This document shows positions 25,181 through 36,672 of a stretch of DNA of 64,000 nucleotides, in pieces (the first letter of the stretch is position 1; every line of letters begins with the position of its first letter). The position numbers were made by a program, and so were the translations under genes. The notes under the pieces were generated by a model. It saw only the letters and a list, made by a program, of their open reading frames with translations. It did no database searches and was not told the origin of the DNA. The stretch comes from Acheta domesticus. Taxonomy: Eukaryota; Arthropoda; Insecta; Orthoptera; Gryllidae. Location: assembly GCA_031308135.1 (NCBI GenBank), contig JAHLJT010009419.1, positions 186,001,829-186,065,828 on the forward strand, given 5' to 3'.

Positions 25181-26455
25181 TATACTAGCGTACCCGTGCG
25201 AAAACTCTCGCATGTTAAATCCCATCCTTTCCTTATCCATTTGTCTATCCTTTCCATAAAGGAAAGGAACTATGTACTCACTAATAATGTACTTACAGAA
25301 TATCAAACAAAATAACAATGCAATTGATGTTTGAAACAAATTTTCAATTAAAGTTTATTCAACATTATAGAAAGATGTTCTTGGAACAAGTCATACTTCT
25401 TTAAAAACAACATTTGAAGAAATATTTCAATCTTCCATTTCAATACGGTGTTAACAGAAAGCGTAAATAAAGATTGTCGAATCTAAGCCTTCTAAGCCTG
25501 TCGCCCCCAAAATTGCTACCAGCAGGAAGGGCTGAAATATTGAGGTGGCCTTGATAGTATTGAAGTGTGGAACCGAAAAGGTAATTGAATGGATCGGAGA
25601 ATATCTCATCTTATAGATTATGGTGTGAAAACGTTTCTTCGAGTCTCTTCTTTAGCCTCAAAATTTTACTTTTTAAGGCTCTAAAACGCTTTGTTTATGA
25701 GTTATTTGCCGATATAGGTTGACATGTGATGCGGGTTGCATTTTACATGAATATTTCTATGCGTTTTTTTTTAAAGAAATCATCCATATTTTTAAAGTCA
25801 AAGTGGAATTCGTCAAGTCTCCGTGAAATTCTCTTTCTTTTGAGCCCTCATTTATAAAGATTGGTTGCGTGTGAGAGCCGGAACCCAAAGGTATACTACT
25901 GAAATAATACAGGAGACGATATTAAAAGGAGAGAAATATACACATAGCTATAGCTCCATTAATTTTTATCCAAAATACGTTTAATTTAGATAATATTAAA
26001 ACCTGAAATCTCTACTTTAAGATCTTTGCTTCACACAGTTTAACTATTTCATTGTAATGGGCTGAAATCGCTCCACGCGTGGTCACTGATAACAACTCTC
26101 GTTTGAGCCGCACTGCTGACACTGCTTTCTTTATTCACTATTAGACTGTATTGAACATATTTGTAGAGATATCAAATGGGTTTGGAAGTTACTAGACTTT
26201 AAAAAGAACTATATGGTATTTGGAAGCCCATGAACTATTTTTTCCCTTTTCGTTTTGGTGTCCATGCCGTTGCCCCCGCTGGCCTGTCCCCCTCGCCGCC
26301 CGGGACCGCGACACTGAAGAATCCTCACCCATTAATGCATTAACCTGTGTCAGAAGCCACAATTGCTTAGTTGCGAAATTACGTTATCAAGTTTGGCTCT
26401 AGTAGAGCCGAACTTGATAACGTAAATATATAGATAGATAGATAGATAGATAGAT
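25181..26455 (+). repeat. uncharacterised ~1.27-kb repeat with palindrome and (TAGA)n (copy B)
   Basis: Counterpart of 16437-17706; the palindrome is at 26381-26423 and (TAGA)n at 26425-26455. Confidence 0.55.
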
Positions 26456-26749
26456 TGAGTAAGAAATCTAATGTTTACTTTTTAACAGCATTTTGACCCT
26501 ACTATTCTCAACAATTTTGAAATAATCTTGATCATTAAAATTTGTATGCAATATTCTGATTAAAAGTTTACGTACGTACAGTGTCTTATCTAACTTGCTT
26601 AAAATGAGGAATACGCAAGAATGGTTCCCATAAGAGTCAACGGAAAGTATTCCCTAGCATAACACGATGAAACATAGGAAACAGTGGGGAAAATATCAAC
26701 CAAGAAAATGTTTACTCTTTGGCAACATTATAATTTTCGACCATTTCGA

Positions 26750-27190
26750 CAACAATTTAACTGTCAAGATAAAAGCCCGTGAGTAAGAGATACACAAGAA
26801 CTATGAAAGCAGACAGAGATACCAGATTGCGAGAAAGCGGGCAGAGGATGATCGCCAGAAGAACCAATCGGAAACAGAGTGAAAGAAACCAATCCGAACG
26901 CGTAAAACACTGTCCCCGTTCGGGCCGAACCTCGATCTGTTGCTCTTCGTGCAGGAACGTCGCAACTTGAGACGCGCCACACGAACACAGCACGTCACGG
27001 AGGCGACCTGCCGATCACGTGGCGCGCGTGTGCGGGCAAAGGCCGCTGGCGGAATGGAGCCGCGGGTTGGAGTGGCCCGCGCGTGGCAGCGGGCAGGTGG
27101 GCGTGGGCCTCGTCGGGGGCAAGGGAGGGAGTGGAGGCGGGCGTGTGCGACGGGAGGAGCGGCGCCGGCCTCGTGCAAACATGTCACGTG
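26750..27190. promoter_or_regulatory. CpG-rich block, possible promoter region
   Basis: GC and CpG content rise sharply against the AT-rich surroundings, most strongly at 26960-27180 (GGCGCGCGTGTGCGGGC and similar). Open frames on both strands here reflect base composition and overlap each other. A CpG-island promoter is one reading; a GC-rich repeat is another. It lies ~270 bp before a possible exon at 27465. Confidence 0.35.
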
Positions 27191-27464
27191 CACATATACA
27201 TGCGTGACGAAATTAAATGTGTACATCCACACAATGAGGAAAATAACAGGATATATTTAATGTAGGATCATTGAACTGATACTTGATTTATGATTGATAT
27301 ACCCCATTGATACAGGATCAAGTGATCAAACCGATCTGTTATTTGTATTCAGACGAATGTAAATAGTAGAGAGAAATACGTCGTACATTAAATAATGACA
27401 ATTAATAAAAATAATCTTAAATTTATACATTTTTATTATTGTTATTATTATTTCTATTTTTAGC

Positions 27465-27602
27465 GAGCCTCAGGTACTAAATGCTGCCCTTCAATCAAAC
27501 CAAGACAATGAAGGGGTTATTCAGTCAGTCTCCGTTACTTTGAATCTGCATCTTCCCATCCGCACTGAGGAACTAAAGGAGAATGATTGCATTTGGCAGT
27601 AG
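27465..27602 (+). CDS. possible terminal exon, 45 codons, unidentified
   Basis: A T-rich tract ending TTATTTCTATTTTTAG (27448-27463) looks like a splice acceptor. The frame that follows is open for 45 codons to TAG at 27600: it begins EPQVLNAALQSNQDNEGV and ends in LNLHLPIRTEELKEN-DCIWQ. The peptide has normal, non-repetitive composition unlike nearby chance frames. The LPIRTEELKE stretch faintly recalls the LPI-T-EE pattern of DUF4806-type domains, but I cannot establish homology. It has no start codon of its own and would need an upstream exon, possibly in the CpG-rich block. It may equally be chance. Confidence 0.3.
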   Translation, partial: EPQVLNAALQSNQDNEGVIQSVSVTLNLHLPIRTEELKENDCIWQ

Positions 27603-29984
27603 CATGCAGAATACACAGAAACCAAGAGAGTTAAATGTTAAATTAGTTGACTCTCGAAATTTGCAATGAAGACAACTTTTCATTACAATTGTTACGTTGT
27701 TCTTTCTTAAAAACTATCCATAATCTAACACGCGCCTCATTACGGTATCATCAGGATGTCATTCTGCATCAAAGCACATCTTTGGTATTGAACAGTCCAT
27801 TACATCTCTTTGGAATAATAGTTACCTGAAGGCGTGTATGTGTTGCCTCGTACATTGGAGGATGGCGTTCTTGGTGGGATTGTGCTGGGGGCTGAAGTCC
27901 ATTCATCTCACGTCAGTGTCGATCAGCGTAGCCCTTACGGGACTCTAGCAATCAGGGTAAATGTATCTCGAGAACAGCAACCCGTCCTTGTTTCATTTTC
28001 AACACGTGCTCAACACATTAGGAAACATGCTCAGGGTCCTTGAATTCAGCAGTGAAACTATTACATCACTTCTTGATCAAATATCCAAACCAAGCATAAA
28101 TAAAATACATACATTAAGCTTCTTTTTTATATGGCGTGTGTTCTTAAAAAGGAGAGAGGAATTAAGAATTAGGAAAGGAATGTCCAATTTGAGTAATAGG
28201 TTTACTGTGAGAATGTTGAGCGACTGGTTGCTTCAGTTCTTTTAAAACAACAGGAGCACTGGATTTCTACTTTTCTCGGTACAATTCATCGAAGAGCTGA
28301 TAGTATTGAATGAAAATATTATTCAATTGTAATTTTTCCAATAAAACACAAGTGCCGTTATCAATCTTGTTAGATAAAGTAGATTTATTAGAGATATTGC
28401 GGCAGTAATCAGAAAGCAATGGTTCCTCGTGGTAAAATGTGTAGGTGAAGTGCTTCCGCACTGTTCACACCCTTCTCAGATATCTCAATAAGCATTGCTG
28501 AACAGCACACACTTTCCCGCCTCTTAGTTACGGTTATTAATAATAATATCATAACGCATTTTAATTAAGGGAAATAAGGTTTATAACGAGTTATTTTACT
28601 TACTTGAACATTATGCCTTTTATTTTTTGTAATTTCTTGTACTTTAACTTTAATACATTGACTTCATAAAAATGTATTTGTTGTGTTGGGTTTAGAGCAG
28701 GAATAAACTATTCAAAAGACCCACGCGGGCATAAAGAATCAGAAAGGCCCGCAAGAGTATTGATAATACCATTTCTTGATATTTTTGTTCATAAACACAC
28801 AGCAATGAACTATTAAACAATAAAATTATTTTTCGGCGTGTCTCCAAGATATTCTAAGTTCATTCTTAAACGTTTCAATTTCTTTTGAATGCACGAATTA
28901 CACGTTACTACTTGTCTGAACATGCTCTATACGTTTTCACACCTAAAAAAATTCTCCAAATTCTCATTATTAATCGAAGAACAAACTTTTGTTTCCATCT
29001 GCATTCAGAATTCAACATGCGTGTGGGTCAGGGTAGGAATATCTATTTAAGAAAACGTCCACAGAATACATTTCTCCCCAGAGTACGTCAGACTCAGTTT
29101 TTTATTTTGTTTATGACTATAATAAATAAATAAAAGCCTCATAATGGATCTATGTCAATGTTCAAGAAAGAGAATTGACAAGAATTTCAACTTCATTATC
29201 CTATCTAGTCCGTTTAACAATGAACTCAAATTTCCATCGCTGCATTGGTCCCCAAGGCTGTATAGGTAGTAATATGCACTTAAAGTTAAAATGTTCGCAC
29301 AAATTTATGGTTCTTAATTTTTAAAATGTTTCTTTCATGTAAAGTTTTATAGAAATAATGCTAATATAATCCAAACTCAACCAATTTAAATCGATGCACC
29401 TCTGATGCATATCTGCGTTTATTTCGATAGTAAGGAACAGTAATCACTTCTTTTACACATGAAAAATACCATAATCAGCGATGAAAATTTCTTGCAGTAA
29501 AGAAGTAATTTGATAGTTATAAATTAAATGTATAACCTTCCTTCAATCTACTTTCTTTTATAAGAAAAGCAGTATCTTCCAAACACATCTCAAATAATGT
29601 TCACGAAGCGCAAGAAATTCGAAGTGGGCGACTATGTTTGACGCCAAATTACACACAACATACTCATATTTTCGGAAAAGTCAACAGGACCTTTTCTGAA
29701 GTTCTGTTTCTGAAGAACACATTTTATTAAGAAATAAATAGTATCTTGACAATTGTAGTTGTAGGAAAACGCCGAAATTAGTTTGGAAAAATCAGGTATT
29801 TCAACGAACATGAGACCTGCACTATTCTTTTAAGGGTTCTTTGCATTAAGGTCCAAATGTTATCAAGCAATTTTGTCCCATTATTAAGAAAAAATGGTTT
29901 AAATAAAATAAAAATTGCCTATGACACAAAATTTCGCAAAAAATGCCCATATTGTCGAAAAAATAGCACGAAAAAAACGCTTGA
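27603..29984. other. no gene seen
   Basis: AT-rich. A 69-codon frame (27834-28043) and a 94-codon frame (27961-28245) have no motif. From about 29600 the text starts to resemble the internal sequence of the HINE-related repeats. Confidence 0.45.
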
Positions 29985-31441
29985 GCAATGTGGAGAAAGT
30001 TAAGTACTGCTACGCGAAGAAACGGCGAATTTGGGGCAGAAAAACATTTATTACATGGCTCTTGTTAAAAACACGTGAATAAATCTAGTTGCTAAATTTA
30101 GGAGGAGGGGAATTCTCTAACTCGTGGTGTAGGCAGAATCGATGTTTTGTGAGTCCTTGATACCGAGAAATCGATTGACGGCAAAACATCTGTCCGTCTA
30201 CGGATGAACGTACATACGTGTCCGTCCGTCTCTCTGTAAACAGCGCTAGCGGCTAAACCATTTACTCTATTTTATCCAATATTGATTCGATTGAAATTTG
30301 AAACCGATATTTTAATTCAATGAGGTTATTTTACATGAAGCTCCTGGGACATTTTCAAAATTTAAAAAAAAGTGCTTTATCGTTTTTTTATTAAATTTTG
30401 TTGTTGGATATTGTGAAGGACGTTTAAGAGAATGTTGCAACTCTTTTTCGTTGAAAACCCTTATCTTTTGAATGCTGCAAAAACTCAATTTTTACGGCGT
30501 CTTCCTACAGTTACAATTATGAAGATTAATTTTTTGTTAATGAAATGTATTGATGAAAAATATCTAAAAATAATGCCATGTTCAATTTTTCAAAATATTT
30601 TTATTTTTGGCGAAATTTTGTGTCTAACATAAGCAATTTTGCTTTTCTTTAAACCATTTGTTTTTCGTAAAAAAGGCACAAAATTTTCTGATTAACGAAC
30701 CTTAGATAGCGCAAACGACGCTTAAGAGAATGATGCAAGTCTCATGTTCTTTGAAATGCCTGATTTTGCAAAAGACTTTTCGGCGTCTTCCTACAAATAC
30801 AATTTTCTACCATTTCTTTCTGAATGAAATGTGTTCATCAAAAAAAGTCTTGAAATAAGGCCATGTTGATTTTTAAAAAAATATGAATATGGTTTGTGTA
30901 ATTTGGCGACAAACATAGTCACCCGCTCCGAATTTACTGCGCTTTGTGAACATAATTCCAGACAGTTGGATGCTTCGTAAGTTAGAATTTGTATATTATT
31001 TTATATTTTTCGTTCGTTTCTTACATTACCTTTTCTTATATATTTGTACATTAATCTTTTAGAAATTATTTAAAATCGATTTGAAGTAAACGAAATAAAA
31101 ATTTCTAGTCGTCAGGAAATATCAGATTCGAATGCAACAATGACTGGGGAGCTAATTTTCGTGAATTACGTCTAATTGTTGGGACTTGATTTTCTTGTTT
31201 GAAAAACAGTTATAATTATCAAATTTGTCTTGTTATTTGCTTGAAAGTATTTAGTTTTTGCATCAGATGTTCTACGATATGTATTTGCTTGAAAGTAAAA
31301 TATTTAGTTTTTTGCACTGAATGTTCAAGTTGTACAAAAAATTATGACAGAGATGTGTTAATTCGGAGAGAAATTGTCGTCTAAATAGTATTACTAACTA
31401 TTATTAAGGCGAGAAAGTATGTGCTGTTTTAGCACCACTAG
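29985..31441 (+). mobile_element. HINE copy, second subfamily
   Basis: Contains GAGAAAGTTAAGTACTGC (like the GGGAAAGTTATGTAATGCTG of other copies), a microsatellite core (GTCCGTCCGTCTCTC, about 30220), AAGACGCC-type boundary motifs, and a 3' end GAGAAAGTATGTGCTGTTTTAGCAC then CACTAG at 31441, with a 5-bp hairpin GTGCT/AGCAC. The extreme 5' palindrome is missing or degraded. No protein is encoded. Confidence 0.6.
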
Positions 31442-31599
31442 TTAATTTCTGTCTTAATTTTTCTTTTTAAACAAATGTAGACATTTTTCGGCCTTTTTTC
31501 GCCTCATTTTTTAGAAAAAAACAATAAATATTATTTAATGGAATTTTTATCAATGGATTTTTGTCTGAGGTGGTGCCCACGTCAATGCGCAACAATTCC

Positions 31600-32090
31600 A
31601 TTACTGCGCAACATTACTGTTTTGACTCACACAGCGCGACACATTAGTCCGAATGTGGTCTTTTTTGTCTTAAAAACAGATATGAACAATTTTCATATGG
31701 CAATAGCTCTGTAAGTTTTTAGCAAAAAAATTAATTCAGATAAAATTAAAGCTTAAAATCTCTACTTTAAGAACTTGGTTTTGAAAATTTTAATCATTTC
31801 ACTGCAGTCGGCTAACATTGCTCTGCTCGTCATCATCGTTAAAGACCCACGTTTAACGTGCACTGTGTCTGATTTTTTTATTCATTATTAGGCAGCATTA
31901 TTAGGCGTATTTGTGGAGACAGCAAACGAGTTTAGAAGTTACTAGACTTTAAAACACAATATGGCATTTAGAAGCCAATGAGCTATATTTGGTGTGTGCA
32001 ACAGTGTTAATGTCATCGCTCACGCTAGCCGTCCCGCGCCGTCCGGTTCCGCGCCGCTGAAGGAGGCACGATCATTAATGCATTCTCAAA
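31600..32090 (+). repeat. diverged relative of the 16437/25181 repeat
   Basis: Shares order and wording with 17200-17600: AGCTCTGTAA/AGCTCCATTA, TCTCTACTTTAAGA, AGAAGTTACTAGACTTTAAAA, GGCATTTAGAAGCC, and a CpG-rich stretch followed by CATTAATGCATT. It lacks the palindrome and (TAGA)n end. Confidence 0.6.
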
Positions 32091-33079
32091 AACCACCCTT
32101 TCGTTACATATATGAAAGAGAGAGAAAGAAAGAGAGAGTACCATGCATGAACCAATTTAAAGATTCTTTCAACGCTATTGGTCCAGTATGTGTTGTCTTA
32201 ACGGAAGAAAGCGTTGCAAGAACTTTCTTTAAGTTTACCAATTCATTAAAAGTACTCTTTAAATTAAAGATTGCTAATCGGACCTGTAAACTGTTAACCA
32301 TTCATTAACCTATACTATGCTACATACTGCCTACGCTAATGCGAAAAATTGATTTTCCTGTTAATGACCAAGCTGTGTGAACAGCAGACCTAAGGATAAT
32401 ATTTCTCGATTGCTCCTCTGTACGCGATTTTCTTGAATATTAATGCTGTGGCAAACTTTGTCCCAGCACTCGTTTTTTTTTCGTTAGTGTATCTATTTTC
32501 AATTGTATTGCAATGCTATAATATCCGAAAGAAATCATTTTTTCTCTTTCTGGAAAATTTCTCTCTCTATTTTTTTCTCGTTTACGAAGTCGCCTCACCA
32601 ACCTATGCAGTACACAGGACAGAGGAGCCTCGGATCACCACGGACGAGAGCGTATGAAGGATGTTTGTAGTCAAAGACAGTCATGTGGAAGGAGTAGGAG
32701 GCTTTGGGACTTCATCAAAGAACTTCTTTGAACCTTGAAAACTGTAGTCCATTTCATTTATTTAGTTTTAGAGAAGGATTAGTGAACTAGTCGTTAAATA
32801 TTATGACTATTGCAACAACCTACTCTTTAAAGACCCAAATAGTTTTAAATATCTGTTTGCTAACGACGGAATAAAATGTTACGAAATACTTTTCTTGCAA
32901 TCCGCCGTAAGCATGATAGCTAAGCGTGTGCAAGTTGCATGGTTCAAATGTGCAGGGAAGAGTCAGATAAAGGTCTTGAAATTCATTCCGCGCGACTGAT
33001 AAATCCGTCAAATTCGCAACGAAAAGAGCTGACAAATATTTCGTGGGTCGTCGTTTAGTTATTGAAGAAATGTAATCAT
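32091..33079. other. no gene seen
   Basis: AT-rich DNA with a short AGAG-rich tract near 32113-32140. No frame with a motif. Confidence 0.45.
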
Positions 33080-33083
33080 TTAA

Positions 33084-33721
33084 CCCTCCGGCGGGCGCGA
33101 AGCGGCACTCTGTGCCGCATTCTTACATTTTTGTTGATTCCATGTAAATAATTAGTGTCGCACTATTGAGCTCATATTTATTCTTCTTTGATTGTATTTT
33201 CAACCTTATGACACTCAAATCACGATTTTAGACACTGCTTATCGATCGTTATTCATTAGCAACCCGAACTCTCCAACGGTTGCGGCACTCCGTACCACAC
33301 GCGCCTCGTCATGTAAGTATAATATTTGCGTATTTTATCCATTAGAATTCTCACTGCAGTTTTGTTATTGAGCTTTATGACACATTTTGGAGTAGCAACT
33401 ACTAATTCAAATTTAAATGCGTTGTTTCCGAGGAAACTTTAGAAGGCACGTTTGCACCGTATTCATTCCCCGACATATAACACATGCCAAGACACGGAGA
33501 GAGCGAGTGATGGATCAGACACTTATTAATATTGTTATTTCATTTGGTATCTAGTTAGTTCTTATGAAATATAATGTATAAAAACATAAATAAAGAATAT
33601 TTCCTTCACAGCCACTAACAAAAGTAAAAATTATTGTCGCGAAAATCGAAGATGATAAGTGCGGTACGGAGTGTCGCACGCGCTTGCTGGCGGGAAATGA
33701 TGGGACGCGCCCGCCGGAGGG
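33084..33721. mobile_element. piggyBac-type MITE, 638 bp
   Basis: Bounded by TTAA on both sides (33080-33083 and 33722-33725), the target of piggyBac transposases. The terminal inverted repeats are CCCTCCGGCGGGCGCG and its exact complement, starting with CCC as in that superfamily. Subterminal motifs GCGGCACTCTGTGCCGC, TGCGGCACTCCGTACCACACGCG-like and GTGCGGTACGGAGTGTCGCACG repeat in both orientations. There is no open frame for a transposase, so it would be moved in trans. Confidence 0.85.
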
Positions 33722-33814
33722 TTAAATAAACCAAAGAATTTTAAAGAAATAAAGTGAAAAATTTGCTAGGAAAAATTTTGAAAAACCTTAAAAAATTACA
33801 TTTTTCATATAATT

Positions 33815-34111
33815 TCATAATTTGAGCGAGGCGAACGCCGCTTCTGCCTGCCTAATACTGCTTTGGAGAGTTGTCGAAGACACCACTTTCTTCGCTTGAA
33901 CCAGCGACCCAAGGTACTTGAACTCTGACACCTGTTCTATCTGGACTCTTGACAGACATTGGCCTGTCACCCACCAGTTACCATTGCATCGATGCTCATC
34001 AGAAAAATTTATTCTAAAAAAAGTGGCCAAACTGAAAGGACACGCCTGTACTCCAATTCGCGATTTGCTAAGGCAACCTCCACATTCCCCTGACTTACTT
34101 TCCACGGACAA
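33815..34111 (-). pseudogene. LINE reverse transcriptase relic (thumb region)
   Basis: Minus-strand frame with IEQVSEFKYLGSLVQAKKVV and SSIRQAEAAFASLKL. The E-FKYLGS pattern followed by an I-R-A-AF--L helix is typical of the segment just after the catalytic domain in LINE reverse transcriptases. Active-site motifs are absent. The clade cannot be told. It is a short, old fragment. Confidence 0.55.
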
Positions 34112-36170
34112 GCTGTTTCATCACGAATTTTTACTCCCATGACGGGAGCGTGAATAGAATGCATTTATTAGCATCTCCCCAACATGTAGACATTTTATGC
34201 ATTAAGGTCTCAAGTGAGCTTTGGTTAGGGATCCCTACCACGTCCAGAAATTTTGCGTTTCTTGACTTTGAGTTAAGATTATCAAATGCAGGTAGTCGTA
34301 TTAACTCTTAAGAAAGATTAGCTATTCAATGCAGTTTATCATTTAACTTATCTAAATTTTCCCGAGATTATAAATCCATTACACGTACTGTTACAGTGCT
34401 TGGATAATTAAGTGGGTACAATTGACATTCCAATCATATCTATAACAACGTTGTCACGTGATCCGTGAGACAAAAATAGTAATACTAGCGAGTTTTGTTT
34501 TATTGATTTATTAAACAATTTTACTGAAGTAAAGTTAACAAACAGATATAGAAAACGTACTCATACTTTGACGAGGAACTTGACTGTAGTACTCGTTTTG
34601 TAAATACTCTTTTTTCAAAAAATAAAATTGAAATTACAATTTGGAACCTCCTTGATAAAAAAAATTCAATATTTAATAACAGACTTGTGAATTAATTACA
34701 TTAATTTTTACCCGACTTTAATTATTTTCCGGATAAATGTCTCTATTTAATTTGTGTTGGTTTATACTTATCAGATATTAAACAAACATTTTTGCTAATG
34801 TTATTTGAAATATGACTCATTAATAATCCTTGTACATTAATTATGGTTTTTGTGACAATTACTACTTATATTTATTAAAATAAAGTACATAAAATAAGGC
34901 GTATATAAGATCATAAAATACATAAAAGTAAATAAGGTACACAACATGTATTATAATGGAGAAATATGTAATATAGAAATGGAACATAAAAAGTCATTTA
35001 TTTATTTGGCTGGTTTATTAAACAAGAGTAATAAACCATTTAATTTGACGTGTGAATTTTCGTGAAATTTAAATGAAAATTAAATTACTGGTCCAATTAA
35101 GTAAATAACAAGAAGTTCCAGATATGAAATTGAAGGTATTTTTTGTACATTATTTTGATTAATCGAATCATACGTTGCCGGACAATGGAAAGCATTGTAA
35201 CGAACGAATGCTCGAATGTTGAAAGTTTCAACTTGAAACACCAATATCTAGCAACTGGGTTTTGCTGCAATCTGCCTTTGGATTCTCATGATCATTATCG
35301 AAAATCGAAATATTTAATTTCCTTTTTTCGTTTTAAGAAAAATAACTCTCTAGTATTTAAAAATAAATATTTTGCAACTCCCATGTTTGCAATTGAAAGA
35401 CGTTGTTACCAGCAAGTAATTCAACTATGAGCTTTTTCTAATTCCATCGATTATACATCAAAATAGTCTATATTTTTTTAAATTTCCGTCGAAGGTCAAT
35501 GTAAAATGCTCACAGAATTTAAATAGTTTGTGTTTAATATTTCTACTTGTCTTTGATCCCACGATTATACATCCAACTAATCAAACAAAATTTCATTTAC
35601 TTATTTATTTATTTTACGTCAAAAACAGTTAAAACTGTATGTAACGTGCTACGGAGAAAATTGTATTCTCTGCACGTTACAGGCACAGATCTTGTCCACG
35701 ATCTCTCTCTACTCGCGCGGGGCGAGGTAGGGCCTGGCCGTGTGGGCGAAGTAGCACGCCGCGCTCCCGGTGATGGCTTCCCGGTGATTACTACGTCAAG
35801 TGTCATAGTTATAGACATCTGCGTTTGCTGAAAATATATTCCCGCCTTTGAGTTTGTCATTTTTGACAAAAAACACTGAATCGTAAATCAAGAGACAAGG
35901 TATTGGTAAAATTCCCAGCTTAATAAAGAGAGGCTTACAAGAATCACGTGGTTGGGATTCGCTTATTATACGTACAATTTTTTGTTGTAATCTATAAGTC
36001 TGAAATCTATAAGATGTATTTCCCCCAGAATATTATGCCATATCTCAGGCGGGAATGAACATTCAACAACTCAGGCGAAATACACACAACGAGCAGTATG
36101 AACGCTGACTCGTGACTCGAAAGCTGAACTCGTAACATAATAAACTTAATTTTGTGTTCATTTAATTTAA
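34112..36170. other. no gene seen; small CpG-rich patch
   Basis: AT-rich except for a CpG-rich patch at about 35690-35790 (CTCGCGCGGGGCGAGG). Overlapping frames on both strands there follow base composition. Confidence 0.45.
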
Positions 36171-36377
36171 ATGGATGTCCCATTTGATTTGTTTTCTGCT
36201 ATAAAGTCAGAAGTTCTATCGACAAGACGCTCCTCCAGCAAATGCAAACGTGCCAGCTTAAGCGTTGCCACTCCGCCCGAGGCGCCCCGCCCGCCCCGCG
36301 ACCTCCGCCCCCCGGGGGGCCGGTTCGGGGGCGGGGCGGGGCGGGCCCCCGCGCTCACCGGCCCGCGGGGCCCGTGA
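36171..36377 (+). CDS. possible first exon at CpG island, unidentified
   Basis: ATG at 36171 in the context TTTAAATGG opens a 68-codon frame beginning MDVPFDLFSAIKSEVLST. The first ~27 residues have ordinary composition; after about 36255 the frame becomes Pro/Arg/Gly-rich because it runs into the CpG island. The opening (Asp-Val-x-Phe-Asp-Leu, Ile-Lys-Ser-Glu-Val) is similar in style to short first exons of insect zinc-finger genes, though I cannot show homology. If real, a splice donor would be expected near 36250. Chance remains likely. Confidence 0.25.
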   Translation: MDVPFDLFSAIKSEVLSTRRSSSKCKRASLSVATPPEAPRPPRDLRPPGGRFGGGAGRAPALTGPRGP

Positions 36378-36500
36378 GCCGCAGCCAGCGCTTATCGCCT
36401 TCTATCGCGGCCACTCGCGATAGCCTGAGAGCGTCCGGCGAGCCACCGCCCTCCGCTCCCCGCGCTCACACGGCCTTGGGCTGGGCGGGGCCTCTCCCCC
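36225..36500. promoter_or_regulatory. CpG island
   Basis: Very GC- and CpG-rich (for example GGGGCGGGGCGGGGCGGGCC at about 36328). It contains GC-box-like GGGGCGGGG repeats. It is the strongest CpG island in the window and could be a promoter, but no transcript can be tied to it. Confidence 0.45.
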
Positions 36501-36514
36501 AAACCCTGCCTGCC

Positions 36515-36672
36515 GGTGGCTCACATCAACCGATGCCACTGCACAACCTTTCACCGGAAGGTCTCAGCTTCGAGTCCCGACATAGCACCGGGAGAGGTCG
36601 CTCAGGGCATCAACAGATGCTACTGCAGTGCCTTTGACCGAGAGGTCTTGGGTTCGAATCCAAAGGTGGCAG
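36515..36672 (+). repeat. dimeric tRNA-like SINE head
   Basis: Two related units of ~84 bp (36524 and 36608 start with CATCAAC). Each has an A-box-like GTGGCTCACATC / GTCGCTCAGGGC and a B-box-like AGCTTCGAGTCC / GGTTCGAATCC at the expected spacing. No tRNA cloverleaf can be closed. This fits a tRNA-derived SINE with a duplicated promoter region. Confidence 0.55.

Larger units (their letters stand above)
18942..26689. repeat. 7.7-kb duplicated block, copy B (contig start after gap)
   Basis: Second copy of 10212-17941, starting at the first base after the gap. From about 20798 to 26689 it differs from copy A by single-base length changes only. In 18942-20797 there are also real substitutions (about 1-2%), so that arm may come from a different allele or a mixed repeat consensus. 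Copy B continues past 26689 into new sequence. Confidence 0.9.

Noticed and set aside
10212..26689. A real 7.7-kb tandem gene duplication
   Set aside because: The copies end exactly at a placeholder gap and differ mainly by single-base length changes, so an assembly artefact is the simpler reading.
26757..27265. Several overlapping frames (up to 143 codons) on both strands
   Set aside because: Open because of high GC content; they overlap each other in all phases and show no motif.
33073..33725. CpG island promoter at the CpG-rich ends
   Set aside because: The CpG-rich parts are the terminal and subterminal repeats of the piggyBac-type MITE.
36515..36672. Functional tRNA genes
   Set aside because: A- and B-box-like stretches are present but the acceptor and anticodon stems do not close.
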